From Tolypothrix sp. PCC 7712 (GTDB lineage: Bacteria > Cyanobacteriota > Cyanobacteriia > Cyanobacteriales > Nostocaceae), in contig NZ_CP063785.1 of the NCBI RefSeq assembly GCF_025860405.1, positions 3,782,001-3,846,000 on the forward strand: 64,000 bases of DNA, written 5' to 3'. The notes beneath the pieces were generated by a model. That model made no database searches. It saw only the letters and a list, made by a program, of their open reading frames with translations, and was not told the DNA's origin. Made by a program: the position numbers and the translations under genes. Shown in pieces: positions 55,348 to 63,729 of the stretch. The number at the start of each line of letters is the position of its first letter. The first letter of the stretch is position 1.

Positions 55348-56652
55348 GTGGATAATATCAACCAGCTTTTGGTGCAAGCACAAGCAGCACATGATGCAGC
55401 TGATTGGTCATTGCTGATTCAATATCTACAACAGTTGATTCTCAAACAAGAGTCTACACATCCAGAAATATTGGAAAATCAAGAGCTTTTGCTGGATTTA
55501 ACCATCTCAATTTTAGAAATGGGTGATTTTCAGCAACGCTGGGAGATTGCGAAGATTTTTCAGCATTTAGGAAAATTAGCTATTCCGCGATTAGTGAAAA
55601 TTTTAGAAGATGAAGACGCAGACGAAGAAGTTCGCTGGTATGCAGTAAGGATATTAGGAGAACTTGAGCATCCAGAGGCGATCGCACCTTTAGTGCAATT
55701 ATTAAAAACTAGCGATAGCCAAGAACTCAAGGAAATGGCAGCAAATGCACTGGGGAAAATGGATCGCCTTGCTAGTGCTGCACTTACCGAACTCTTGCTT
55801 GCAGAAGATACTAGACTTTTGGCAGTGCGATCGCTTTCCTATATCCGCAGCACAGAAACCATTCAGCCGCTTTTGAGTGTGGTAGAAGATCCACAACCTG
55901 CAGTTAGAACTGCAGCCATTGAAGCCCTCAGTAGCTTTCATAACGAACTTATTCCCCCTGTATTGGTGAAAGCTTTAGATGATTTCGCCGCCTCAGTCAG
56001 ACATGCTGCTGTCCAAGGTTTAGGTTTTCGCCCTGAATTATGCGAAACATTAGATTTAGTAACGAAACTGCAACCTAGACTTTATGATTTAAACGAAAAT
56101 GTGGCTTGTACAGCTGCAATTACCCTTGCTCGGATGGGTAGTGATCATGCGGCTCAATGCTTATTTGCAGCTTTAATATCACCAAGTATATCCATCAAAC
56201 TGCAATTAGAAATTATTTGCGCCCTGAGCTGGTTAGGAACATCTGCAAGCTTGGCATATCTCCAACAAGCATTTAATCAAAGCACATCCGAAACAGTGTG
56301 GCAGGAAATTGTCACAGTTTTAGGGCGAGTACAACAGCCAGAGTTAATTCCAATAGCCACAGAAATTTTATTGGCAATACTGCAATCCAACCATCCTGCC
56401 ACAGAACTTGCCAATATCAAAAATGCGATCGCCCTTTCTTTAGGACAACTAGGCTGCATCCAAGCGATTGAACCATTAATTTTACTCCTAGCAGATGCCG
56501 AACCATCGGTAAGACTACATACCATCGCCGCCCTCAAAAATCTCTCACCAGAAATCGCCCATCAACAATTACAAAAATTAGCCAACAACACCTCCCTCAC
56601 CCCCGACTTACAGCAAGGAGTCGCGATCGCTTTGGCGGAATGGGGAAGATGA
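55348..56652 (+). CDS. HEAT-repeat protein
   Basis: 434 residues from GTG, the first possible start in frame. It consists of tandem alpha-helical HEAT (PBS lyase-like) repeats from about residue 70: EEVRWYAVRILGELEHPEA, ELKEMAANALGKMDRLAS, AVRTAAIEALSSFHNEL, SVRLHTIAALKNLSPEIA. In cyanobacteria such repeats occur in phycobilin lyases and in many other proteins; the absence of phycobilisome genes nearby gives no support for a lyase role. It is probably a protein-binding scaffold. Confidence 0.85.
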   Translation: MDNINQLLVQAQAAHDAADWSLLIQYLQQLILKQESTHPEILENQELLLDLTISILEMGDFQQRWEIAKIFQHLGKLAIPRLVKILEDEDADEEVRWYAVRILGELEHPEAIAPLVQLLKTSDSQELKEMAANALGKMDRLASAALTELLLAEDTRLLAVRSLSYIRSTETIQPLLSVVEDPQPAVRTAAIEALSSFHNELIPPVLVKALDDFAASVRHAAVQGLGFRPELCETLDLVTKLQPRLYDLNENVACTAAITLARMGSDHAAQCLFAALISPSISIKLQLEIICALSWLGTSASLAYLQQAFNQSTSETVWQEIVTVLGRVQQPELIPIATEILLAILQSNHPATELANIKNAIALSLGQLGCIQAIEPLILLLADAEPSVRLHTIAALKNLSPEIAHQQLQKLANNTSLTPDLQQGVAIALAEWGR

Positions 56653-56777
56653 GGGAGTGTAGGAAGCTTCCTGAAAATACTATTTGCTTGACAAACAATC
56701 TTCGGTAAATAGGCGTGATACGCCAAACTCCGGTCTATGGAGTATCCCTCTAACAGCGATCGCTTACTCTAATCTAT

Positions 56778-57530
56778 TTAACGAGGAGTATAATTTCCGT
56801 TAGGCATCACGACTGCATCTAAAGAACTTCCTTGAAAGTTTGCTCCCTGAAGATCAGCTTCCCTAAAAGTGGTTAAAGTTATTTTAGCTTTTATTAAATT
56901 AGCTCCAGATAACTTTGCTTGGAAAAAAGTGCTTTGGTATATCTCCGTCTCAGATAAATCAGCTTTAGAAAGGTCTGACCCTACTAAGTAGACTTGATTC
57001 AAAAAAGCTTTCCGAAGAATAGTTTCCCTAAGATTTGAATATGCCAAACCAACTCCTAATAATGTAGCTTCAGATAAATCAGCTTTCGATAGGTTCGCTT
57101 TTACTATTAGTGCCTGCGATAAATTAGCTTTCCGAAGAATAGCTCCTTGAAGTTTAGCTTCTTGAAGATTAGCACTTATAAGATTAGCTCCATCAAGTAA
57201 TGCTCCCTGAAGATTAGCTCTGTAAAGATTAGCTCCTTGAAGTAATGCTCGATTAAGGTTAACTCTTTGAAGGTTCGCGCTTATTATCCATGCTTGCGAT
57301 AAATTAGCTTCCCGAAGAATAGCTCCTTGAAGGTTAGCTCCTTCAAGATCAGCACCTATAAGAATAGCTCTCTCAAGGTTAGCTCCAGCTAAATTCGCTT
57401 GTGACAAATCACATCTAATACACGTTTTAGTACTTAATAACTTTTGTATATGTTGTGGATTAGCTCCAAATACTGGGATAGGAAATAAAAAACTAACACA
57501 GACAAAAAACTTCAAGTAAATTTTTTGCAT
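56778..57530 (-). CDS. Secreted pentapeptide-repeat protein
   Basis: 250 residues. Signal peptide MQKIYLKFFVCVSFLFPIPV with cleavage near FGA-N, a short link with CIRCDLSQANL, then about 35 pentapeptide repeats of the A(N/D)LxX type (GADLEGANLQGAILREANLS) to residue 245. They form a right-handed quadrilateral beta helix. The pair of Cys (TKTCIRC) resembles the start found in many cyanobacterial members. The role is unknown; thylakoid lumen or periplasm is likely from the signal peptide. Confidence 0.88.
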   Translation of the reverse strand: MQKIYLKFFVCVSFLFPIPVFGANPQHIQKLLSTKTCIRCDLSQANLAGANLERAILIGADLEGANLQGAILREANLSQAWIISANLQRVNLNRALLQGANLYRANLQGALLDGANLISANLQEAKLQGAILRKANLSQALIVKANLSKADLSEATLLGVGLAYSNLRETILRKAFLNQVYLVGSDLSKADLSETEIYQSTFFQAKLSGANLIKAKITLTTFREADLQGANFQGSSLDAVVMPNGNYTPR

Positions 57531-57662
57531 AAAAATCGTTCGGGCTTGGGAGACTTAAAAGCTGCTACTGAATATTAGCATCAAGCAATTCATATCAATC
57601 CTAATTTAGTACTGCCATACCTTAATCTAGGTAAGAGTACTCCAAGTAAAAAAATGCTCAAT

Positions 57663-57811
57663 TGTCATTGCGAATGGAGCAAAGCGGAATGTTCGCGTAG
57701 CGTTCCCGTAGGGTAGCAATCGCATAGACTCGCTCGTAGTTGCAAGATTTTGCGATTGCTTCTCTGCGAGACGCTACGCGAACGCTACACTCCATTTCGC
57801 TCGCAATGACA
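57663..57811. mobile_element. Palindromic TGTCATTGCGA element, 149 bp
   Basis: Perfect 11-bp ends TGTCATTGCGA (57663-57673) and TCGCAATGACA (57801-57811), with internal arms GAATGGAG/CTCCATTTCG, TTCGCGTAGCGTTC/GCGAACGCTAC and GCAATCGCA/TGCGATTGC. Nearly the whole element can fold. It is related to 11821-11908. Confidence 0.8.
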
Positions 57812-57834
57812 GGTTTTGGATCGTTTATTTTTTG

Positions 57835-57984
57835 GAACACTCTAATGCTTTTGTAGATTCGAGAAACGTAAAAGGAGGTATTAAGGATTTTAATCAAGTC
57901 TTGCGTATTAATCCTAACTATGCTGAAGGAAACTATAGCCAAGGTAATGCCCGTTTTCAGAATGAAAACTTAAAAGAGAGTTAG
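57835..57984 (+). pseudogene. Remnant of a TPR-repeat gene
   Basis: A frame without start codon reads GGIKDFNQVLRINPNYAEGN and then YSQGNARFQNENLKES before TAG at 57982-57984. This is one and a part TPR units of the type seen in the TPR protein at 29-31 kb. No upstream start or further repeats are present, so it is a fragment of a lost gene. Confidence 0.7.
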
Positions 57985-58000
57985 GAACTTGCAAAAGATA

Positions 58001-58043
58001 TATAAATGTAATTCAGGCTACATAAAACATGCGACTAGAGCAG
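58001..58043. repeat. 43-bp direct repeat, left copy
   Basis: TATAAATGTAATTCAGGCTA followed by CATAAAACATGCGACTAGAG and CAG. The right copy at 58847-58889 differs at a single base and contains the start codon and first codons of the LysR gene. The two copies enclose the toxin-antitoxin pair. Confidence 0.9.
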
Positions 58044-58127
58044 AATGGGTTAAATAATCTCATGCTAAATTTTTGCATGAAGAAAGCTAGATTTAGTTTG
58101 AGTTTTACTGTTTTTGTTACCCCTACA

Positions 58128-58442
58128 TCAAGCCGTTGCTTCAGAACTTTTGAACTGTTTAATATTTTTTAATTCTGCTTCTTCTGCTAACAAAACATGG
58201 TAGAGTTCCCAATTTTGTTGGAGGTTTAACCAAAACTCTGAACTATTCCCAAAAAATTTAGCTAATCGTAATGCTGTACTAGGTGTAATACCCCGCTTTT
58301 GATTTACAATCTCGTTAATTCGCTGATAAGGAACATGTATTGCATCTGCAAGTTCTCGTTGTGATATTCCCATTTCTTCTAAGAAATCTTTCAATAATAT
58401 TTCCCCAGGATGTGAGGGGGATCTATGCTTTGGAACTCTCAT
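58128..58442 (-). CDS. higA: HigA-like antitoxin (XRE family)
   Basis: 104 residues. HTH domain of the XRE/HigA type: HPGEILLKDFLEEMGISQRE, then LADAIHVPYQRINEIVNQKR and GITPSTALRLAKFFGNSSEF, the classical VapI/HigA antitoxin pattern. It lies 13 bp downstream of the toxin gene, in the order toxin-antitoxin that is usual for HigBA. It should bind the palindrome at 58752-58780 and repress the pair. The gene name is by family similarity. Confidence 0.9.
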   Translation of the reverse strand: MRVPKHRSPSHPGEILLKDFLEEMGISQRELADAIHVPYQRINEIVNQKRGITPSTALRLAKFFGNSSEFWLNLQQNWELYHVLLAEEAELKNIKQFKSSEATA

Positions 58443-58455
58443 CTGTTACTAAATC

Positions 58456-58749
58456 CTAATGGTAGTCTACTATTTCAACTTCTGATACTCCTTCAGGTAT
58501 CCATGTAAAGCAAATCCGGTATTGGTCATTAATCCGAATGCTATGCTGACCCTTGCGGTCACCTTTTAAAGCTTCTAACCTATTACCTGGAGGAACTTTC
58601 ATATCATCCAAAGAGAACGCTGCATTGAGTTGATCTAATTTTCTCTGTGCAACTCCCCAACAATTTATGGGACACTGTTTTCGGGCTTCCTTTGAGTCAT
58701 TACCATCAAAAATGTCTTCAGTTGCTTTGTTCTTAAATGATACTATCAT
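58456..58749 (-). CDS. higB: HigB/RelE-type toxin
   Basis: 97 residues from the ATG at 58749 (MIVSFKNKATEDIFDGNDSK); an ATG three codons upstream at 58758 lies inside the operator. NRLEALKGDRKGQHSIRIND followed by QYRICFTW is the HigB signature with the basic residues that place mRNA in the ribosome A site. Toxin of this family cleaves translated mRNA. The full length and intact motif suggest it is active. The antitoxin gene follows closely. Confidence 0.9.
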   Translation of the reverse strand: MIVSFKNKATEDIFDGNDSKEARKQCPINCWGVAQRKLDQLNAAFSLDDMKVPPGNRLEALKGDRKGQHSIRINDQYRICFTWIPEGVSEVEIVDYH

Positions 58750-58751
58750 AA

Positions 58752-58780
58752 CTAGCATGATGACACGGTTATCATGCTAG
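58752..58780 (-). promoter_or_regulatory. Operator of the higBA pair
   Basis: Perfect 10-bp inverted repeat CTAGCATGAT (58752-58761) and ATCATGCTAG (58771-58780) with 9 bp between, overlapping the first possible start codon of the toxin gene. This is where a HigA-type dimer would be expected to bind. Confidence 0.7.
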
Positions 58781-58846
58781 CAGAAAAAAAGACTTGTAGC
58801 AAACTCTACCAAATTGTGGCGAAAGATCCAGTAAGTTAATAAGAGC

Positions 58847-58889
58847 TATAAATGTAATTCAGGCTACATAAAACATGCGGCTAGAGCAG
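58847..58889. repeat. 43-bp direct repeat, right copy
   Basis: Same as 58001-58043 except for one base (GCGG instead of GCGA before CTAGAGCAG). It includes the last 28 bp before the LysR gene and its first five codons, so this copy is presumably the original. Confidence 0.9.
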
Positions 58890-59822
58890 TTGCAAGCCTT
58901 TTTAGCGATCGCGGAAACCGGCAGCTTTCAACAAGCTGCTAGAAAATGTGGTGTCACTCAATCGACAATTAGCCGACAAATCCAAGCCTTAGAAGCTGAT
59001 TTGGGACTAGAGTTGTTTCACCGCACGACTCACGCCAAGCTAACATTGGGCGGTGAACGTTTACTACCCCGGGTGCGAAAAATTTGTCAGGAGTGGCAAA
59101 CAGCAACAGAGGAATTAACCGATTTAATTGCAGGGAAGCAACCAGAATTGTGTATTGCAGCGATTCACTCGATGTGTGGATCGTATTTGCCACCAGTATT
59201 ACAACAATTTTGTCGTGATTACCCAGAGGTGCAATTGCGGGTAACTTCTTTGGGTAGCGATCGCGCTTTAAAAGTCTTAAAAGATGGACTGGTGGATTTG
59301 GCGATCGTGATGAATAATCGCTTCTTAACTACTGGTCGGGAAATGGTGGTAGAAGTACTATATGAAGAACCCATTGAGGTATTAACTTCTGCCAAGCATC
59401 CCTTAGCCCAATATGAATATATTCCTTGGTCGGAGCTAATTCGTTACCCCCAAGTGGTTTTTAAAGATGGTTATGGGATGCAACGTTTAATCCAAGATAG
59501 ATTTGAGCGTTTAGAAGCTACACTGCAAGCTGCTTTAGAGGTCAATACTTTAGATGCTTTCCGGGGAGTGGTGCGTCAAGGAGAACTGATAGCTTTGCTA
59601 CCCCATTCCGCACTCATGGAAGCGCGGCTAGATCCCACCCTGGCAGTACGTCCTTTAGCCTGTAATAGTAACATTAATGCATCTGAGAGTTCGAGTTTGA
59701 CACGCCGGGTAGTTATGGTTACCACTGGCGATCGCTTGCAAATTCCCCCAATCAACCATTTTTGGCAACTGGTGCGACAAAACATCCCACCGCAAATTAA
59801 CCAACAGCGATCGGCTTCTTAA
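58875..59822 (+). CDS. LysR family transcriptional regulator
   Basis: 315 residues. The N-terminal winged helix-turn-helix reads MRLEQLQAFLAIAETGSFQQ, AARKCGVTQSTISRQIQALE and LGLELFHRTTHAKLTLGGER. The effector-binding domain follows from about 90 with ELCIAAIHSMCGSYLPPVL at its start. The target is unknown; it stands next to and in line with a TrpD-like gene. The promoter region is now separated from older upstream DNA by the toxin-antitoxin insertion. Confidence 0.92.
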   Translation: MRLEQLQAFLAIAETGSFQQAARKCGVTQSTISRQIQALEADLGLELFHRTTHAKLTLGGERLLPRVRKICQEWQTATEELTDLIAGKQPELCIAAIHSMCGSYLPPVLQQFCRDYPEVQLRVTSLGSDRALKVLKDGLVDLAIVMNNRFLTTGREMVVEVLYEEPIEVLTSAKHPLAQYEYIPWSELIRYPQVVFKDGYGMQRLIQDRFERLEATLQAALEVNTLDAFRGVVRQGELIALLPHSALMEARLDPTLAVRPLACNSNINASESSSLTRRVVMVTTGDRLQIPPINHFWQLVRQNIPPQINQQRSAS

Positions 59823-59903
59823 GGCTATGATGACTCAAAAGTCACAAATCTAAAGTCCAAGAATTGTTGACTGTTGACTGTTGACCCTTGACCTTTGAGT
59901 ACC

Positions 59904-60974
59904 ATGAGCAATTTATTTAGGCAATTATTAAAAAAGGTAGGCAGTGGAAATCACACAGGAGAGAATTTAACTCGTGCTGAAGCCGCCACAGCTACCAAAA
60001 TGATGTTGCTAGGTGAAGCCACACCCGCCCAAATCGGGGCGTTTTTAATTGCTCATCGGATCAAGCGTCCCACGCCGGAAGAGTTAGCGGGAATGCTGGA
60101 TGCCTACAATGAACTAGGGCCAAAACTGCAACCTATTGCGGCGGAGCGACCAGTAATAGTATTGGGCATACCCTATGATGGCAGAACGAGAACTGCACCC
60201 ATTAGCCCGATCGTTGCTTTGCTATTAGCTGCTGTTGGTCAACCAGTGATCATGCACGGAGGCGATCGCCTACCGACTAAGTACGGACTTCCCCTGGTAG
60301 AAATTTGGCAGGGTTTAGGGGTAGATTGGACAAATTTACCACTAGCAAAAACCCAGCAAATTCTGGAGAAAACAGGAATCGGTTTTGTTTATGCTCCTAA
60401 GCATTTTCAACTAAATCAAAGTATTTGGGATTACCGCGACCAATTAGGCAAGCGCCCACCCTTGGCCACAATGGAGCTAATTTGGTGTCCTTATGTTGGG
60501 GATGTTCATATGATCCCTGGGTTTGTGCATCCGCCGACAGAAGCGCTGTTTCAGGAAACGCTAGCTTTACAAAATGTTACAAAATATACCTTAGTGAAGG
60601 GATTAGAAGGTAGTTGTGACTTACCACGCGATCGCACCGCAATTATCGGCTTATCTTCAAATACAGGAGTGCTAGAACGCTTACATCTTGCACCACGAGA
60701 TTATGATTTTACTACCAAAAACGTCCCCCTAGAGACTACCGCCGAATTGCTCGCCCAGATGCAAGAAGTTTTAGCTGGTAAACCCACAGAGTTGATGCAA
60801 ACAGCCTTATGGAATGGTGGATTTTACCTGTGGCGTAGTGGTATTTGTTCAGATATGCGATCTGGTATTGCCAAAGCCTCAGAATTATTAACCACTGGTG
60901 TAGTCACAGCCAAACTTCAAGAACTTACCCAATTAGTCAACAGCCAAGAAGAATCAACCCTCAAAGCTACCTAG
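59904..60974 (+). CDS. Anthranilate phosphoribosyltransferase-like protein (TrpD2/YbiB type)
   Basis: 356 residues from ATG 59904 (MSNLFRQLLKKVGSGNHTGE). The fold is that of nucleoside phosphorylase/TrpD enzymes: helical N-terminus (NLTRAEAATATKMML, ATPAQIGAFLIAHRIKRPTP) and a central sheet with VIMHGGDRLPTKYGL. The GTGGD motif that binds PRPP in true TrpD is replaced by GIPYDGRTRT, so it is probably not a tryptophan enzyme. E. coli YbiB, a related protein, binds nucleic acid. The start codon is preceded by GACTGTTGACC repeats. Confidence 0.85.
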   Translation: MSNLFRQLLKKVGSGNHTGENLTRAEAATATKMMLLGEATPAQIGAFLIAHRIKRPTPEELAGMLDAYNELGPKLQPIAAERPVIVLGIPYDGRTRTAPISPIVALLLAAVGQPVIMHGGDRLPTKYGLPLVEIWQGLGVDWTNLPLAKTQQILEKTGIGFVYAPKHFQLNQSIWDYRDQLGKRPPLATMELIWCPYVGDVHMIPGFVHPPTEALFQETLALQNVTKYTLVKGLEGSCDLPRDRTAIIGLSSNTGVLERLHLAPRDYDFTTKNVPLETTAELLAQMQEVLAGKPTELMQTALWNGGFYLWRSGICSDMRSGIAKASELLTTGVVTAKLQELTQLVNSQEESTLKAT

Positions 60975-60996
60975 GAGTGCTGAGTAATGAGTTGCA

Positions 60997-61036
60997 ACAG
61001 ACGCGATTCATTGCGTCTTTACAAGAGTGCTGAGTA
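60997..61036. repeat. Hairpin AGACGC/GCGTCT with flanking direct repeats
   Basis: AGACGCGATTCATTGCGTCTT lies between two GAGTGCTGAGTAA copies (60974-60987 and 61025-61037). The hairpin with TTT could end the TrpD-like transcript. A related perfect 20-bp palindrome is at 62553-62572. Confidence 0.6.
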
Positions 61037-61111
61037 AAAATCCCCGCCTCGACTTTCATAGATGGCGATGAATTTTCGTTATTGGGATTGCTCCCTCATC
61101 TCCCTCATCCC

Positions 61112-62014
61112 CTACTTACTCACAGATAAAACCATACCCTCACGAGCTAACAATGCTTTAGGGAAGCTAGACTTAACTTCAGATTGCACGTAATCAAGAA
61201 AATCATCATCATCATCTGGATGATAATGGGAGATAACTAAGCTCTTAGCACCAGCTTTGCTAGCTAAATCCACAGCAGTTTGCCACTGTAAACTAGAAGA
61301 ATCATTATTGTGAGCAGTAGGGGGAGCATAGGTACTGTTAGCAATCAGCAAATCAACCCCTTGAATTAGCTGGAGAATTTTTTCTTGTTCTTCTTGCTCA
61401 GGATTTTTCGACAAATCTGTGACGTAAGCAACGCTAAAACTTTGCCAATTAACTCGATAGCCAACCGAACGCTGGTGTTTATTAATTAATGCTGTGTTAA
61501 TCGTCAGTTCTCCTAGCTTTACCTCGCTACCAGGATTGATATTGTGGAAATGCAATTCTGACTGCATCACCTGTAACGGGTAGGGAAAGTGGGGTTGCAG
61601 CATTTGATCGCACAAACATTGCTTAATTGAGGCGCTATTTGAGGCGGCTGAACCGTAAATATGAAAGCGATTTTTAGCAACAAACGCAGGGCCAAAAAAA
61701 GGAAACCCTTGAATGCGATTGGACTGGGAATTAGTAAAAAATAGATAGGCTTCTAGAGGCTGTTCTAATTCTTGCCAAGTTTTACCCAGTAACCTTAAGC
61801 CAGTACCCCCATCAAAAATTAAATGTTTTGTGCCTACACGCATTGTTACACAAGCAGTATTTCCGCCATAGCGCGTAGTGTTGCTGCTGGGAGTAGCAAC
61901 CAAACCTCTCACACCCCAGAATTGCACCGCAAATTCACTAGGTGCACTTGTAAGCGGAGTAGGTTGTTTCTCAGTTAAATGGCTTTGGGAAACCGACAGT
62001 TCAGTATTTGACAT
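61112..62014 (-). CDS. Metallo-beta-lactamase-fold protein lacking the metal-binding motif
   Basis: 300 residues. The start of the fold is normal (FAVQFWGVRGLVATPSSNT, RYGGNTACVTMRVG, LIFDGGTGLRLLG). Where the family has SHTHWDHIQGFPFF, this protein reads TNSQSNRIQGFPFF (residues 94-107), so the metal-binding His-x-His-x-Asp-His residues are all replaced. Flanking residues including IQGFPFFGPAF are conserved. Later parts (AYVTDLSKNP and LVISHYHPDDDDDFL) still look like the family. It should have lost hydrolase activity and may act as a binding protein. It lies 12 bp from panD on the same strand, probably in one operon. Confidence 0.88.
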   Translation of the reverse strand: MSNTELSVSQSHLTEKQPTPLTSAPSEFAVQFWGVRGLVATPSSNTTRYGGNTACVTMRVGTKHLIFDGGTGLRLLGKTWQELEQPLEAYLFFTNSQSNRIQGFPFFGPAFVAKNRFHIYGSAASNSASIKQCLCDQMLQPHFPYPLQVMQSELHFHNINPGSEVKLGELTINTALINKHQRSVGYRVNWQSFSVAYVTDLSKNPEQEEQEKILQLIQGVDLLIANSTYAPPTAHNNDSSSLQWQTAVDLASKAGAKSLVISHYHPDDDDDFLDYVQSEVKSSFPKALLAREGMVLSVSK

Positions 62015-62026
62015 TTTCTTTGCAGT

Positions 62027-62410
62027 TTAGGCCTTACTGAGCAGGTCATCGTAGTGCCGTACTTCCAATGGTCGGTTGTTTTCGTCTACAATGACGACCG
62101 TAGGCGAGTAATTTTGTAACTCTTCTGTGGTGAACTGCCCGTAGGCCATTATAATCAGGCGATCGCCTATAATGCCTAGACGTGCGGCAGCCCCATTTAG
62201 CTCAATAATTCCGGAATAGGCTGGAGCAGGTATGGCATAGGTAATAAAACGCTCACCATTAGCACTATTCACGACTTGTACCTGTTCATAGGGTAAAATT
62301 CCAGATTTTTGCAACAGAATATTATCTATACTGATACTACCCACATAGTTGATATTGGCCCCTGTGAGGGTACAGTTGTGAATTTTTGCCAAAAGGAGAG
62401 TACGCTGCAT
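62027..62410 (-). CDS. panD: Aspartate 1-decarboxylase
   Basis: 127 residues from the ATG at 62410 (MQRTLLLAKIHNCTLTGANI). This start puts the self-cleavage site YVGSISID at Gly24-Ser25, exactly as in E. coli PanD, so I prefer it to a start 15 codons upstream. Cleavage makes the pyruvoyl group that converts aspartate to beta-alanine for pantothenate and coenzyme A. ANGERFITYAI and LNGAAARLGIIGDRLIIMAYG are further family motifs. Confidence 0.95.
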   Translation of the reverse strand: MQRTLLLAKIHNCTLTGANINYVGSISIDNILLQKSGILPYEQVQVVNSANGERFITYAIPAPAYSGIIELNGAAARLGIIGDRLIIMAYGQFTTEELQNYSPTVVIVDENNRPLEVRHYDDLLSKA

Positions 62411-62552
62411 TTGATTTAGGGGTGCGGTGGCAATATTGGCGTTTTGAGTCAGCACTTGATAATGCTGAAGATGGAAAAATTATGAATAATGGGTAATTAA
62501 TCACTAGTCAATAGCACAAAGATAGCATTTAGTCAAGAATCAAGAGTGGGAG

Positions 62553-62572
62553 AGACGCGATTAATCGCGTCT
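62553..62572. repeat. 20-bp perfect palindrome
   Basis: AGACGCGATTAATCGCGTCT. It lies downstream of ppa, upstream of panD, and is related to the hairpin near 61000. It is a dispersed palindrome in many filamentous cyanobacteria by my recollection, and here could also end the ppa transcript. Confidence 0.7.
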
Positions 62573-62660
62573 TGATTATTTCTCTTTTATACTCTAAGTT
62601 CCTTGTTTGTAGCTTCTAGTTCTACTGACCACTGAACAACTACCCATTACCTATTATCAA

Positions 62661-63179
62661 TTATCCTTGAGCAGCTTTAATGGACTTATCTACCAAAGCT
62701 TTGACTTTATCAACATCTTGCCAACCGAGAATTTCAGTTACTTTCTTTTCCAGATTTTTATAACTGCGGAAAAATTCAGCGATTTCATCCAAGCGGTGTG
62801 ATGGTACATCCTTTAAAGATTGTACTTGGGCGTAGCGCGGATCTTTGTCAGGAACGCAAAGAATTTTTTCGTCGCGATCGCCACCATCAATCATTTCTAA
62901 GAAGCCAATGGGTCGTGCAGCAATTATACAACCAGGAAAGGTAGGTTCATCAATGATCACCATCCCATCTAGGGGATCGCCGTCATCAGCTAAAGTGTTG
63001 GGGACAAAGCCGTAGTCATAAGGATATTTTACCGACGAATAAAGTACCCGGTCTAAGGCAAAAGCTTGTAAGTCTTTGTCGAATTCGTATTTATTTTTAC
63101 TCCCGCCTGCAATCTCAATCAGAACGTTGATGAGACCCGGTTTTGGTTGGGGTGGTATACGGGATAAATCCACAAACAA
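62661..63179 (-). CDS. ppa: Inorganic pyrophosphatase (family I)
   Basis: 172 residues, the normal length. Motifs: IEIAGGSKNKYEFDKD, VKYPYDYGFVPNTL, DDGDPLDGMVI with the metal Asp cluster, and VPDKDPRYAQVQSLKDVP. It hydrolyses pyrophosphate made in biosynthesis. It is upstream of panD on the same strand, but a 205-bp gap with a palindrome separates them. Confidence 0.97.
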   Translation of the reverse strand: MFVDLSRIPPQPKPGLINVLIEIAGGSKNKYEFDKDLQAFALDRVLYSSVKYPYDYGFVPNTLADDGDPLDGMVIIDEPTFPGCIIAARPIGFLEMIDGGDRDEKILCVPDKDPRYAQVQSLKDVPSHRLDEIAEFFRSYKNLEKKVTEILGWQDVDKVKALVDKSIKAAQG

Positions 63180-63543
63180 GCTCCTCTTATAAAACTGTAC
63201 ATCGGGGATATAAGCAATATTGCCTCCCCGTGTAGAATTTTAGGGCCAAGATGGACTTCAATACTACTTTAATTCAGGGGAAAAGGAGAAAGGGGAAAGG
63301 TTAAGGGTTATGGCTTTTCCTTTTACCAAAAAGTATTCTGTTGACAAAAATTGCGGCGATTCCTAAAGAATCGCCGCATATTGGCGCTGTATCATCAGCG
63401 CGTCAGATTATTCAACTGTTGTAGCGGACAGATGGTTAATGCTTCATCTCTCACCTGTTTACAGAGATTAGAAGCAATTGTTGTTGCTGAATTATCTGTT
63501 TCCGCTTTGGGTTTATTTAGTTGTGAATTGCGAGTCTGATCGT
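63180..63543. other. Upstream region of ppa with a strong hairpin
   Basis: No gene. It contains the ppa promoter region, GGGGAAAGG-type repeats (63280-63325) and a hairpin with perfect 11-bp arms TGCGGCGATTC (63352-63362) and GAATCGCCGCA (63368-63378) around CTAAA. No T-tract follows the hairpin. Confidence 0.6.
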
Positions 63544-63729
63544 TTAATCCCCGCTTCTGGGTAGATTATAAGTCAGAGGCTGTTGATTGTTGTGTACATT
63601 TGTCGAAGAATAATGAGCAATGACAAATACAGGTAATGTCAGAGTCAGTAGAGCGATCGCGGTTCCCACAATGTCTGCCAACCTATGGGAATATGTATCG
63701 GTATTGGCAGACTGACTATTTGAATTCAT
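63544..63729 (-). CDS. Small membrane protein
   Basis: 61 residues with one membrane helix (about 20-43, IVGTAIALLTLTLPVFVIAH) flanked by a polar Asn/Ser-rich N-terminus and tail. I do not recognise the family, but the pattern (short N-terminal region, AD-IVG, one helix) is like many small cyanobacterial proteins. The support is length and hydrophobic pattern only. Confidence 0.5.
   Translation of the reverse strand: MNSNSQSANTDTYSHRLADIVGTAIALLTLTLPVFVIAHYSSTNVHNNQQPLTYNLPRSGD

Larger units (their letters stand above)
57531..58127. other. Intergenic region with palindrome, TPR remnant and direct repeat
   Basis: 597 bp. It holds, in order, a TGTCATTGCGA palindromic element (57663-57811), a TPR gene remnant (to 57984) and one copy of a 43-bp direct repeat (58001-58043). 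Each is listed separately. No intact gene. Confidence 0.7.

Noticed and set aside
59904..60974. Tryptophan pathway anthranilate phosphoribosyltransferase
   Set aside because: The GTGGD motif for PRPP binding is missing, so the trpD name was not used.
63351..63539. 62-codon plus-strand frame near the end
   Set aside because: It begins in the arms of a perfect hairpin and its peptide has no recognisable pattern.
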